Of a stretch of 64,000 nucleotides of DNA, positions 9,001 through 20,182 are shown piece by piece. The position numbers were made by a program, and so were the translations under genes. The DNA is from Georgenia satyanarayanai (GTDB taxonomy: Bacteria; Actinomycetota; Actinomycetes; Actinomycetales; Actinomycetaceae), in the NCBI RefSeq assembly GCF_023715365.1, contig NZ_JAMBNZ010000005.1:124001-188000 (forward strand), written 5' to 3'. Positions within the stretch are counted from its first letter, which is position 1, and each line of letters opens with the position of its first letter. The notes under the pieces are model-generated. The model was not told the DNA's origin, ran no database searches, and worked only from the letters and a program-made list of their open reading frames with translations.

Positions 9001-9897
9001 ATGCTCCGTACCGCCGCTCTGGCCGCCGTCGCGCTCGTCGCGTCGGTCCTGCTCGGCTGGTGGTGCGTAGAGCTCGCGTCGCGCGGGGCCTCACGCGTGG
9101 ACGAGGCCGTCGCGCTGGGGGCGGCGGCGAGCGGCACGCTCGTCGCCGCCTGGTACTCGCTGACGGCCATCGCTCTCCTCCTCGCCCAGCTGGCCGAGCT
9201 CGGCCGGCGCGCCCCGCGCCTCGCCCGCGGCTTGCGGGCCGCCGTCGGCATGGCGGGGGCACCGGTCCTGCGCCGCGCCGCGGTGCTCGGCGTCGGTGCC
9301 GGGCTGGCGCTTGCAGCCGTGCCCGCGAGCGCGGGTCCCGCGGCGGACGACACGGTCCCCCACGACCTACGGCCCGGGGTGGGCTCCCTCTCGGTCCCGA
9401 GCGCGGGGCCGCCGGAGGAGGTGCCCGGTGCGGAGGAGACGGCGCAGGGTGCGACGTCCGTGCCGGAGCCCTCGGCGCCCGCGGACGAGAGCCCCGAGGA
9501 GCCGGCAGGCTCGCCGCGAACGCCGTCCCCGCGGCCGGACACCCCCTCGGCCGCTGCGGAGAACAGGGGCACGGTCGCCCCGTCGAGCGCGCGGGGCACC
9601 GCCGCCACGGTCGCGGCCGTCTCCGGCACCGGCGCAGCGGCGGACACCCCCACGGCACGCCCGCACGCGGCCGCTGGGAGCGAGGTGGACCGCGGCACCA
9701 CGAGGTACGTCGTCGAGCGCGGCGACTCGCTGTGGTCGATCACGAAGGCGCACCTGGGCGAGGGCGCCACCGACGCCGAGATCGCGGCCGAGTGGCCGCG
9801 CTGGCACACGACGAACCGCGCCGTCATCGGCGCGGACCCCCATCTCATCCACCCGGGCCAGGCTCTGCTGGCCCCCGACCCCGAGGAGCAGCGATGA
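9001..9897 (+). CDS. LysM-domain cell-wall-binding protein
   Basis: The protein has 298 residues. The ATG at 9001 is chosen for its GGAGG (8990-8994) at 6 nt; the upstream ATG at 8962 lacks one. Two N-terminal hydrophobic segments (about residues 4-22 and 38-58) and a third before APASAG anchor or export it. A long Pro/Ser/Ala/Glu linker follows. The C-terminal LysM domain (about 235-292) has the hallmark YVVERGDSLWSI and ends with HPGQALLAP. LysM domains bind peptidoglycan GlcNAc. The stop overlaps the ATG of the Rv3235-family gene (ATGA), so the two are coupled. Confidence 0.85.
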   Translation: MLRTAALAAVALVASVLLGWWCVELASRGASRVDEAVALGAAASGTLVAAWYSLTAIALLLAQLAELGRRAPRLARGLRAAVGMAGAPVLRRAAVLGVGAGLALAAVPASAGPAADDTVPHDLRPGVGSLSVPSAGPPEEVPGAEETAQGATSVPEPSAPADESPEEPAGSPRTPSPRPDTPSAAAENRGTVAPSSARGTAATVAAVSGTGAAADTPTARPHAAAGSEVDRGTTRYVVERGDSLWSITKAHLGEGATDAEIAAEWPRWHTTNRAVIGADPHLIHPGQALLAPDPEEQR

Positions 9898-10372
9898 CCA
9901 CGCTCGCCCCACCACTCGCCTCACCGGCACCTTCCGTCGAGTCCGGGCTCGAGGACGCCCGCACGTGGGACCGGGTGCGCTTCAGCGCGGAGACGCCTGC
10001 CGAGGCCGCCGACCCGCCCCCGAGGGGGCCGAGCTCAGCGGCCTGCCGCCCGTCGGACCGTGGGCGGGCACGCTCGTGCGCGCCGCGGTCGAGGTGCTGA
10101 CGGGCAGCCGGCCCACCGCGCAGCTGGCCCGCTGGCTCAGCGCCGAGCTCTACGAGTCGCTCGCCCGGCGGGCCGGCCTGGCCGTGCGGATCCTCGGCCG
10201 CCCGAACCCCGCACTGTGCGCGCGGGTGCGCAAGGTCCGCTGCACGGAGGTGCGGCCCGGGGTCCACGAGGCCGCCGTCGTCGTCCACGACGGCGTGCGG
10301 ATCCGGGCCGCCGCCGTCCGGGTGGAGTGCCACCGTGGGCGGTGGCGGGCCACCGCCCTGGAGATCGGCTGA
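9894..10372 (+). pseudogene. Rv3235-family protein, frameshifted
   Basis: The ATG at 9894 overlaps the LysM stop and opens a plausible frame (MTTLAPPLASPAPSV...). This frame turns into arginine/serine-rich shadow sequence after about 10020 and stops at 10100. The conserved part (LPPVGPWAGTLVRAAVEVL, then SAELYESLARRAGLA, ending RATALEIG at 10372) lies in the next frame. The switch falls at a run of five C and five G around 10015-10027. Adding one base there would give a single product of about 159 residues. Causes could be a real mutation, an assembly error or a ribosomal frameshift. A GTG at 9965 could start the second frame alone but would lose the coupled start. Confidence 0.65.
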
Positions 10373-10376
10373 GCGG

Positions 10377-10994
10377 CTACCGGCCGAGGAGGTCGGCGAA
10401 GTCGGGGACGGCGTCGAACTCGTCGGCCGCGGCGGCGCGTGCCGGGCGCGTGGCCACCTTCTCGGCGAGCTCGCGGCCCGCGCGCCGGATGCGCGCGGGC
10501 AGCGAGCTGACGTCGTCACCGTGGCCGGCCCAGTCGTCGGTGGCCGCGAAGACGGCCGTGCTGACGACGTCGGCGTGGAGGTAGGCGAAGAGCGGGCGCA
10601 TGGCGTACTCGGTAGCCAGGGAGTGGCGCGGCGTCCCGCCGGTGGCGCCCATGAGGACCGGCACCTCACGTAGCGCGTCCTTGTCGATGACGTCGACAAA
10701 GGACTTGAACAGCCCCGAGTAGCTCGTCATGAAGACCGGGGTGACGGCGACGATCCCGTCGGCGCCGGTGACGGTCTCCAGCGCGGTGCGCAGCTCCCCG
10801 GCGGGAAAGCCGGTGAGCATGGCGTTGGTGATGTCGTGGGCGAGGTCGCGCGGCTCGATCGTCACGACCTCGGCCGCGATCCCGCGCTCAGTGAGCGCGT
10901 CGGTGGTGGCCTGGGCGAGCCGGTCGGCGAGCATCCTCGTCGAGGAGGGCTGGCTGAGGCCGGCGGAGACGACGGCGATGGTGCGGGTGGTCAT
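10377..10994 (-). CDS. NADPH-dependent FMN reductase (CE1759-like, partner of a flavin monooxygenase)
   Basis: The protein has 205 residues, starting at the ATG at 10994 with GAGGAGAG about 6 nt upstream; a GTG at 11018 lacks this. The N-terminus AVVSAGLSQPSSTRMLADRL is the phosphate-binding loop of a flavodoxin-like fold. The conserved TPVFMTSYSGLFKSFVDVID and LMGATGGTPRHS match NADPH:FMN reductases. It should supply reduced FMN to the LLM-class oxygenase encoded directly upstream on the same strand. The gene order (oxygenase then reductase) and their near overlap support a two-component system. Confidence 0.85.
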   Translation of the reverse strand: MTTRTIAVVSAGLSQPSSTRMLADRLAQATTDALTERGIAAEVVTIEPRDLAHDITNAMLTGFPAGELRTALETVTGADGIVAVTPVFMTSYSGLFKSFVDVIDKDALREVPVLMGATGGTPRHSLATEYAMRPLFAYLHADVVSTAVFAATDDWAGHGDDVSSLPARIRRAGRELAEKVATRPARAAAADEFDAVPDFADLLGR

Positions 10995-11014
10995 GTCTGT
11001 TCTCTCCTCGGTGG

Positions 11015-12202
11015 TCACAGGCCGACGGCGGCACCGCGCGTGGCGGTGGCGGCGGCCTCGTCCTCGGCGCGGCGGCCGGTCCAGCGGTCCTCGCCGGCGA
11101 CGTGCGGGTCACCGGCCTTGCCCTCGGCCCGGGCGCGGGCCACGCGCTCGGCGTGGCTGGGCGGGTTGGAGGGGACGTGCGCCGGGCGCTTGGACTCGTT
11201 GATCTCCCGCAGCGCGGGGACGATCTCCTCGGCGAGGATGTCGATCTGCTCGAGGACGGTCTTGAGCGGCAGGCCGGCGTGGTCGATGAGGAAGAGTTGG
11301 CGCTGGTAGTCCCCGACGTGCTCGCGCATGGTGGCGTACCGGTCGATGACCTGCTGCGGCGAGCCGACGGTCAGCGGGGTCTCCCGGGTGAAGTCCTCCA
11401 TCGTCGGGCCGTGGCCGTAGACGGGGGCGTTGTCGAAGTACGGGCGGAACTCGTTCCACGCGTCCTGGGAGTTCTTCCGGGCGAAGAACTGCCCGCCGAG
11501 CCCGACGATCGCCTGGTCGGCGCGGCCGTGGCCGTAGTGCTCGTAGCGCTGGCGGTAGTACTGGACCATGCGCTCGGTGTGCTCGAGGGGCCAGAAGATG
11601 TTGTTGTGCAGGAAGCCGTCGCCGTAGTACGCGGCCTGCTCGGCGATCTCGGGAGTGCGGATCGAGCCGTGCCACACGAAGGGCGGCACGCCGTCGAGGG
11701 GGCGCGGGGTGGCGGTGAAGCCCTGGAGCGGGGTGCGGAACTTGCCCTGCCAGTCCACCACCTCCTCCTCCCACAGGCGGCGCAGCAGCGCGTAGCTCTC
11801 CACGGCGAGGTTGACGCCCTGGCGGATGTCCTTGCCGAACCACGGGTAGACCGGGCCGGTGTTGCCGCGGCCCATCATGAGGTCCATGCGACCCTCGCTG
11901 ATGACCTGGAGCATCGCGTAGTCCTCGGCGATCTTCACCGGGTCGTTCGTCGTGATGAGCGTCGTGGCCGTGGACAGGGTGATGTGCTTCGTCCGCCCGG
12001 CGAGGTAGCCGAGCATCGTCGTCGGGGACGACGCGACGAAGGGCGGGTTGTGGTGCTCGCCGGTGGCGAAGACGTCCAGCCCCGCCTGGTCGGCGTGCTC
12101 GGCGATGGTGAGGATGGCGCGCACCCGCTCCGTGTCGTCCGGCGTACGGCCCGTCGTCGGGTCGGTGGTGACGTCACTGACGGTGAAGATCCCGAACTGC
12201 AT
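11015..12202 (-). CDS. LLM-class flavin-dependent oxidoreductase (CE1758-like)
   Basis: The protein has 395 residues and a bacterial-luciferase-like TIM barrel. The start MQFGIFTVSDVTTDPTTGRT is family-typical and picks the ATG at 12202. Visible features are ATGEHHNPPFVASSPTTMLG, the SEGRMDLMMGRGNTGPVYPW stretch and the flavin-site segment TPLTVGSPQQVIDR. These enzymes use FMNH2 and oxygen on an unknown substrate; the next gene encodes the reductase. The C-terminus ends in an Arg/Ala-rich tail. Upstream lies a short AT-richer tract (12220-12242) with the small inverted repeat ATGC-gttt-GCAT, a possible operator. Confidence 0.85.
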   Translation of the reverse strand: MQFGIFTVSDVTTDPTTGRTPDDTERVRAILTIAEHADQAGLDVFATGEHHNPPFVASSPTTMLGYLAGRTKHITLSTATTLITTNDPVKIAEDYAMLQVISEGRMDLMMGRGNTGPVYPWFGKDIRQGVNLAVESYALLRRLWEEEVVDWQGKFRTPLQGFTATPRPLDGVPPFVWHGSIRTPEIAEQAAYYGDGFLHNNIFWPLEHTERMVQYYRQRYEHYGHGRADQAIVGLGGQFFARKNSQDAWNEFRPYFDNAPVYGHGPTMEDFTRETPLTVGSPQQVIDRYATMREHVGDYQRQLFLIDHAGLPLKTVLEQIDILAEEIVPALREINESKRPAHVPSNPPSHAERVARARAEGKAGDPHVAGEDRWTGRRAEDEAAATATRGAAVGL

Positions 12203-12308
12203 GTCGTGCCAGCCCCTCACATTCGATGCGTTTGCATGTACACCCGGTCCAACGGGTGGGGTCGGGCTTCTATTCCGACCGCACTGAGGCCTCCGTCACC
12301 GGCACGCG

Positions 12309-12345
12309 CGAACGCCCCGCACTGCATGGCAGTGCAGGGCGTTCG
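12309..12345 (-). terminator. Hairpin terminator after secA
   Basis: Arms 12309-12325 and 12329-12345 form a 17-bp stem with a single mismatch and a 3-nt loop, located 6 nt beyond the secA stop. No clear U-tract follows, as is usual in high-GC actinobacteria. Confidence 0.75.
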
Positions 12346-12351
12346 TGGGTG

Positions 12352-15291
<2,940 letters not shown>

Positions 15292-15364
15292 GCGGTTCCA
15301 CTCCCGGTTCGACAGTCGGCGCCGTTGACGGCGTCGGGCGCACCGTCGGTGCGCACGCCTGCCG

Positions 15365-16633
15365 TCAATGGTAAACGTCTGCGTCCGTCTGCCGAACCCT
15401 GTCCAGTTCCGCTCCGAGCGGACGGGCGAGGTCACCGGCCGCGGCGGCGTCCACGGCGACGGCGTGAGCACCCAGCCACCGCGCCGTCGTTGCGAGCTCG
15501 GCGGCCAGCTCCGCGACGACGACGGCGGGTGCGGGCCAGGTGGCGGCGTCACCGGGCCCGGGCTGCTCGAAAAAGGTGCTGCGCACGAGGAGCCGTGCCG
15601 TGTCGCGGTCGTGCTTGAGGTCGGCCCGGGCGACGAGGTGCTCCCCGAGGAGGAAGGGCAGGACGTAGTAGCCGTGCGTGCGCAGGTGGGCGGGGGTGTA
15701 GATGCCGATGCGGTAGTGCATGCCGAAGAGCTCGAGCAGGCGGCGCCGCTCGAAGACGAGGGGGTCGAAGGGCGCGAGGAGGGCGCGGGCCGGGGTGCGC
15801 CGGGGGACCCGGGCGGCCTCGTGCATCCAGGCGGGACGGTCCCAGCCGGCGACGGTCACCGGAAGGAGCTCACCGGCGTCCACGAGCTCGTCGACCGCGC
15901 GGCGGGTGACGCGCTGGCCGAGGCGGAAGTAGTCCGCGAGGCAGCGCAGCGTGCCCACGCCGTGGGCGCGGGCGGAGATCCTGACGAGCTCGCGGACGGC
16001 GTCCTCGGGCGCCGGCGCGGGCCGGTCGCGGACGTGCGGCGGCAGCACGCGCTCGGTGAGGTCGTAGACCCGCTCGAACTGGGCGTTGCGGCGGGCGGCG
16101 GTGAGCTCCCCCGCGTCGAAGAGCGTCTCGAGGGCCGTCTTGGCCGCGCTCCAGCGCCATCCCCAGCCCTCGCCGCGCTCGGTGTAGCGCGCGTCGACGA
16201 ACGCCTCGACCTCGCGGCCCGTCAACGGCCCGCGCTCGGCGACGACCTCGCGCACGAGCCGCAGCAGGCCGGGATGGCGCTCCTCGAGGACGGCGGGGTC
16301 CATGCCCGCCCAGCGCCGACGCGTCCCCGCGACGAGCGGGTATGTCTCGACCGGCAGGTAGGAGGCCTCGTGGGCCCAGGCCTCGACCATCCGCCGCGGC
16401 GCGCGGCCGGAGGCACGGTCGAGGAGCGCCGTGTCGTAGGGCCCCAGGCGGGCGAGGAGCGGGAGCAGGTGCGCGCGGGCGAGGACGTTGACCGAGTCGA
16501 TCTGGAGCAGCCCGATGCGGTCGAGGGTGGCCGTGAGGTGACGCATCGTCACGGCCTGCGGCCGGGGGCGGTCCAGGCCCTGGGCAGCGATCGCCACCCG
16601 GCGGGCCTGGGCGAGGCTCAGCGTGCGCGTCAC
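15365..16633 (-). CDS. YcaQ-type winged-helix DNA glycosylase (HTH_42 family)
   Basis: The protein has 422 residues and starts with [20 protein letters not shown]. Family motifs are [38 protein letters not shown] and [20 protein letters not shown]. The relative YcaQ/AlkX repairs interstrand crosslinks and related lesions as a DNA glycosylase; that role is inferred here from the family. The start GTG at 16633 has TAGCGT 7 nt upstream (16646-16641), a leaderless arrangement. It sits between hpf and secA with small gaps, so transcription may be separate from both. Confidence 0.85.
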   Translation of the reverse strand: MTRTLSLAQARRVAIAAQGLDRPRPQAVTMRHLTATLDRIGLLQIDSVNVLARAHLLPLLARLGPYDTALLDRASGRAPRRMVEAWAHEASYLPVETYPLVAGTRRRWAGMDPAVLEERHPGLLRLVREVVAERGPLTGREVEAFVDARYTERGEGWGWRWSAAKTALETLFDAGELTAARRNAQFERVYDLTERVLPPHVRDRPAPAPEDAVRELVRISARAHGVGTLRCLADYFRLGQRVTRRAVDELVDAGELLPVTVAGWDRPAWMHEAARVPRRTPARALLAPFDPLVFERRRLLELFGMHYRIGIYTPAHLRTHGYYVLPFLLGEHLVARADLKHDRDTARLLVRSTFFEQPGPGDAATWPAPAVVVAELAAELATTARWLGAHAVAVDAAAAGDLARPLGAELDRVRQTDADVYH

Positions 16634-16705
16634 CCGGGTGACGCTACCGGGCCGGGCGCGACGGCGGGCCGCGACGTGTGCCGCGGCCCGCCGTCGTCGT
16701 GCTCG

Positions 16706-17341
16706 TCAGTCCTGGGCGTGCATCTCGTGGTTGAGCCGGATGATCCCGTACGTCCAGCCGTGGCGGTGGTAGACCACGCAGGGCTGCTTCGTCTCCTCGT
16801 CGATGAAGAGGTAGAACGGGTGGCCGACCAGCTCCATCTCGTAGAGGGCCTGGTCGACGGTCATCGGGGTGGCGTCGTGCAGCTTCTGGCGCACGATGAC
16901 CGGCGAGTCCCCGAGCTGGGCCTCGACGGCGACCCCCGGCTCGGTGGGCGGGGTCGGCGCGCTGGGCGCCTCCTCCTCGAGGGCCTCGGGGAGGGTGTCA
17001 GGCATGGGCGCCGGCGCCTTCGCGGCGTCGCGCCGGTGGTGGTTCTTGCGCCGGTCGCGTGATCGGCGCAGGCGCTCCATGAGCTTCGTCGTCGCCATGT
17101 CCAGGGCGGCGTACCGGTCGTCCGCGGCGGCCTCCGCCCGGACGGTCGGGCCCCGGTCGATCACCGTGAGCTCCACGCGCTCGGCCTGGTCGGCCAGCCG
17201 GGGGTTCTGCTCCCGGGTGATCTCCACCTCGATGCGGTGCGCGCGGGGGGCGAGCTGCTCGACCTTCGAGAGCTTCTCCTCCAGGTGCGTGCGGAAACGC
17301 TCCGCGACCTCGGTGTTACGGGCAACAACGGCGATGTCCAT
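16706..17341 (-). CDS. hpf: Ribosome hibernation promotion factor, long form
   Basis: The protein has 211 residues, starting at the ATG at 17341 (MDIAVVARNTEVAERF) with a strong GGAGGT at 4 nt spacing. The N-terminal S30AE/YfiA domain (about 1-100) includes IEVEITREQNPRLADQ and ends in a basic stretch RLRRSRDRRKNHHRRD. The C-terminal domain (about 155-211, VIVRQKLHDATPMTVDQALYEMELVGHPFYLF) mediates 100S ribosome dimer formation. It binds the 30S decoding region in stationary phase or stress. An unusual feature is a 38-codon leaderless ORF that ends 26 nt upstream and presumably shares its transcript. Confidence 0.95.
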   Translation of the reverse strand: MDIAVVARNTEVAERFRTHLEEKLSKVEQLAPRAHRIEVEITREQNPRLADQAERVELTVIDRGPTVRAEAAADDRYAALDMATTKLMERLRRSRDRRKNHHRRDAAKAPAPMPDTLPEALEEEAPSAPTPPTEPGVAVEAQLGDSPVIVRQKLHDATPMTVDQALYEMELVGHPFYLFIDEETKQPCVVYHRHGWTYGIIRLNHEMHAQD

Positions 17342-17367
17342 GGTGACCTCCGTAGAGAGAGTGGAAC

Positions 17368-17484
17368 CTAGTCGGCTCCTGGTGCGTCCCGCCTGCTGTG
17401 GCGGTTGAGGAAGCTGTCTGGCACCTCCTCTCCTCGGAGCTCGCGGACCTCCGGCAGCGACCGGCGGGGCGAGAGGGCGTCCAT
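17368..17484 (-). CDS. Small leaderless ORF upstream of hpf (38 residues)
   Basis: On the same strand as hpf, an ATG at 17484 opens 38 sense codons and a TAG at 17368-17370. The peptide begins MDALSPRRSLPEVRELRG and ends DSFLNRHSRRDAPGAD. TACCGT at 17496-17491 lies exactly 6 nt before the ATG, the same leaderless geometry seen at other genes in this window. Most third positions are G or C, although four CGA/GGA/CCA/GCA-type codons near the end are less typical. It has no membrane segment and is highly charged. It could be a leader peptide controlling hpf or an independent small protein. I do not recognise a family. Confidence 0.5.
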   Translation of the reverse strand: MDALSPRRSLPEVRELRGEEVPDSFLNRHSRRDAPGAD

Positions 17485-17496
17485 ACATGAACGGTA
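17485..17496 (-). promoter_or_regulatory. Leaderless -10 upstream of the hpf leader ORF
   Basis: TACCGT (17496-17491) plus 6 nt before the ATG at 17484. This is the nearest good -10 hexamer upstream of hpf, so it is probably also the hpf promoter. That would give hpf a transcript leader of about 143 nt occupied mainly by the small ORF. Confidence 0.5.
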
Positions 17497-17538
17497 GTCG
17501 AGGTTCGCTCCGGTGACCTGGGATGCCGGTCCCGCCCT

Positions 17539-18324
17539 CTACCGCGCGGGTGGCGGCGTCCGCCCCGGCGGCGGGGTGGCCGCGAGGACGAGCGCGCCCA
17601 CCACGCGGGTGCCGGCGGCGACGAGCGCCCGCGCGCAGGAGGCGAGGGTGGAGCCGGTGGTGAGGACGTCGTCGACGAGGACGACGACGTCACCCGGCCC
17701 GGGACCGGCCAGCACCCGCACGGCGTCGCCCCGGTTGCGGGCACGGGCCCGGAGGCCGAGGCCCGACTGGTGGCGCCGGCCGCCGTGCCGCCGCAGGAGG
17801 TCCGCCGAGCGCACCGCCCGCCCGGGCGCGACGGCACCGGACGCGGCGATCCCGGCGGCGACGGCGTCGGCGAGGTCCCCGGCGACGAGCGCCCCGCGCA
17901 GCCGGCGCCGCAGCCCCGAGGGTGCGGGCACGACGACGACGGCGTCGGCGCCGTTCAGCACGAGGTCCGGGTCGTGCGCCCACACCCTCGCGCCGCGAGC
18001 GGCACGCTCGAGGAGCACCCGGGCGACGTCCGCCCGGCCGGTGCGCTTCCATGCGACGACGAGCCCGCGGACCGGGCCGGCGTAGTCGGCGAGGGACCAG
18101 ACCGGAAGGAGCGGTCCGGCATCCCCGGGCAGGCAGAGCATGGGCGCGTCCCAGTCGCTGCGGACCGGGGTGAGGGAGACGAGCTCGCGGCAGGTGGGGC
18201 AGACCGCGACGTCCCAGGCCCCGCAGCCGGCGCAGTCCGCGGGCAGCACGAGGGCGAGCGCCTCCGCCAGGGCACGCGCCGAGCGGGCGGAGGGGGCGGG
18301 ACGGCCGGACGAGGGGCGTGCCAT
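17539..18324 (-). CDS. ComF-family phosphoribosyltransferase
   Basis: The protein has 261 residues, starting at the ATG at 18324 (MARPSSGRPAPS). A zinc-ribbon-like start (CAGCGAWDVAVCPTC) is followed by the ComF core with DYAGPVRGLVVAWKRTGR. The PRPP-binding loop is VVVLVDDVLTTGSTL near the C-terminus. ComF homologues are needed for DNA uptake in competent bacteria; in actinobacteria the role is unproven. Its position between hpf and lpqB matches the conserved actinobacterial order. The ribosome-binding site is not obvious. Confidence 0.85.
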   Translation of the reverse strand: MARPSSGRPAPSARSARALAEALALVLPADCAGCGAWDVAVCPTCRELVSLTPVRSDWDAPMLCLPGDAGPLLPVWSLADYAGPVRGLVVAWKRTGRADVARVLLERAARGARVWAHDPDLVLNGADAVVVVPAPSGLRRRLRGALVAGDLADAVAAGIAASGAVAPGRAVRSADLLRRHGGRRHQSGLGLRARARNRGDAVRVLAGPGPGDVVVLVDDVLTTGSTLASCARALVAAGTRVVGALVLAATPPPGRTPPPAR

Positions 18325-18481
18325 GGCACCAGCGTGGGCCGGGACGGCCGGAGCCTGCCGGGCGCGGAGCGCCGAGGGCGCGTCCGGCCGCTCGACAGAG
18401 CTCTGTGGAGCAGCGGTGACCGGCCGGCGGGACGAGCCGTGGACGCGGGAGCCGGCTGTCGGCGGGGTGGTGGCCGGGGTG

Positions 18482-20182
18482 TCAGCCGGGGTAGGCGGGG
18501 TCGCGGACGTCGCTGGCGGTGAGGGTCCAGCCCAGGCCGTTGCGCTCGTACAGCTCCCCGGTCCCGGTCCCCACGAGAATCGTCCGGTCACCGGTGGCGG
18601 CGGTGAGCCGGGTGGCGTCCGCGACGGGCGGCAGGTCGGTGGTCGGCCCGCCGATCGTCACGAGGTGGACGGCCACGGCCGGCTCCCCGCCGCTCGTCCC
18701 GAGCACCCCGACCGTCTGCTCGTCCACCCAGGTGGCCGTGAGCGCGTCGGTGAGCGCCTCCCCCACGCGCACCGGGTCGCCCAGCGCGAGCGGCCGGGAG
18801 TCGGCGTCGCGCAGGACCGCGGCGACCTCGACGTGCGCGACGTCGTTGTTCCTCCGCACGACGACGGCGCGCGTGCCGTCCCGGGAGATCCGGACCGCGA
18901 GCACCTGGGCGCCCTCGAGCCAGCTCGCGTCCACCTCGGTGACGACGCCGTTGGGCTGGACCGCGCGCAGCCTGCCGTCCCCGGCGCGCGGCGTGGTCCA
19001 CACCCAGCCGTGCCGGTCGACGGACGGCGGGATGAGGTTGCTGCCCGTGAGGAGCAGCGCCCCGCCGTCGTCCTCGCTGGGGAGGCGCACGAGGCGGTCG
19101 GTGCCGTCCAGGACCACGGGTCGCCCGGCCGAGTCGTCGTACGGGAGCGCTGGTGAGTGCGGGTCGTCGACGATCGCCGACTCGGGGAGCGGGAGGAGCT
19201 CGGAGCCGGTGAAGTGCTGCACCTGCCCCTCCGCGACGACCAGCGGGTTGCCGGTGACGTAGGGGTTGCGCAGCAGCTGGGGCGTCTCCACCTCGACGGG
19301 GAGCCGGCTGCCGCCCACCCGCACGTCGACCGTCTGGACCGCCGCGACGGTGCGCAGCGACTCCTGGATCTGGGCGACCATGAGGGCGCGCTGCGCCGGG
19401 TCGGCGGCCAGCGGCTCGGAGGTGAGGTCGACGACCGCGACGCCCTCGGCGACCGTGACGGAGTCCTCCCCCAGCCGGGTCCCGGTGGGCACGGCGGTGG
19501 TGACACCGCCGGCCAGCCACGGCGAGGGCCCCTCGAGCAGGTGGCGCACGATGAGCGTGGAGGCGCTTCGGTCCGGGTACCACCGCGCCTCGGGGACGAG
19601 CGCCTCGCCGTCGGGGCTGAGGAAGTAGAGCTTGTACTGGTCGTACTGGGCCTCGAAGACCACGGGCGAGACGAGGATGCCGTCGTCGAGGTCGACGATG
19701 CGCCACTGCCCGTCGGCGGTGCGGGCGAGGGTGAAGTCGAGCTCGATGACGGAGTCGGGCGAGGCCTCGGTGTAGCGGCCCTGGGCGTCGACGCTCGCGT
19801 CGGCCACGGCGCTGGCCCGGACGGCGCCGTCCTCGGCCTGCGAGTAGGTGATGTCGCGGGCGGTGTAGACCCGCACCTGGGCGCGCGGGTTCCACGTCTC
19901 GGCGGCCGGCCCGGCGAGGTACTCGCGGGCGACGGCGAACTCGTCGCCCGCACCGGCGGCCACGGCGCGGAGGAAGCCCTGGACGATCTGGTTGGCGGTC
20001 GCGTCCGGTGTGGGCCCGTAGGCGAGGAGGGCCACCGAGCTGCCCGCCTGCGGGACGGGGTCCGCGGCGTTGACCGGCCCGGAGTCGGGCAGGCTCACGC
20101 AGCCGGCGGCGGTGAGGAGGGCGGCCGTGACGGCGGCCGCGAGACGGGCGGCCACCCGGCGGCGCGTGGGCGCGGTGGTCAT
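18482..20182 (-). CDS. lpqB: LpqB lipoprotein, MtrB-interacting
   Basis: The protein has 566 residues. The N-terminal signal ends in a lipobox (TAAGC, cysteine 28), which predicts a lipid-anchored extracytoplasmic protein. A GerMN domain is visible around 190-290 ([20 protein letters not shown]... [11 protein letters not shown]). The C-terminal half is a beta-propeller-like LpqB domain with repeated strands ([33 protein letters not shown]). In mycobacteria LpqB binds the MtrB sensor and modulates MtrA phosphorylation. The ATG overlaps the mtrB stop (ATGA), making a tight mtrA-mtrB-lpqB operon. Confidence 0.93.
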   Translation of the reverse strand: MTTAPTRRRVAARLAAAVTAALLTAAGCVSLPDSGPVNAADPVPQAGSSVALLAYGPTPDATANQIVQGFLRAVAAGAGDEFAVAREYLAGPAAETWNPRAQVRVYTARDITYSQAEDGAVRASAVADASVDAQGRYTEASPDSVIELDFTLARTADGQWRIVDLDDGILVSPVVFEAQYDQYKLYFLSPDGEALVPEARWYPDRSASTLIVRHLLEGPSPWLAGGVTTAVPTGTRLGEDSVTVAEGVAVVDLTSEPLAADPAQRALMVAQIQESLRTVAAVQTVDVRVGGSRLPVEVETPQLLRNPYVTGNPLVVAEGQVQHFTGSELLPLPESAIVDDPHSPALPYDDSAGRPVVLDGTDRLVRLPSEDDGGALLLTGSNLIPPSVDRHGWVWTTPRAGDGRLRAVQPNGVVTEVDASWLEGAQVLAVRISRDGTRAVVVRRNNDVAHVEVAAVLRDADSRPLALGDPVRVGEALTDALTATWVDEQTVGVLGTSGGEPAVAVHLVTIGGPTTDLPPVADATRLTAATGDRTILVGTGTGELYERNGLGWTLTASDVRDPAYPG

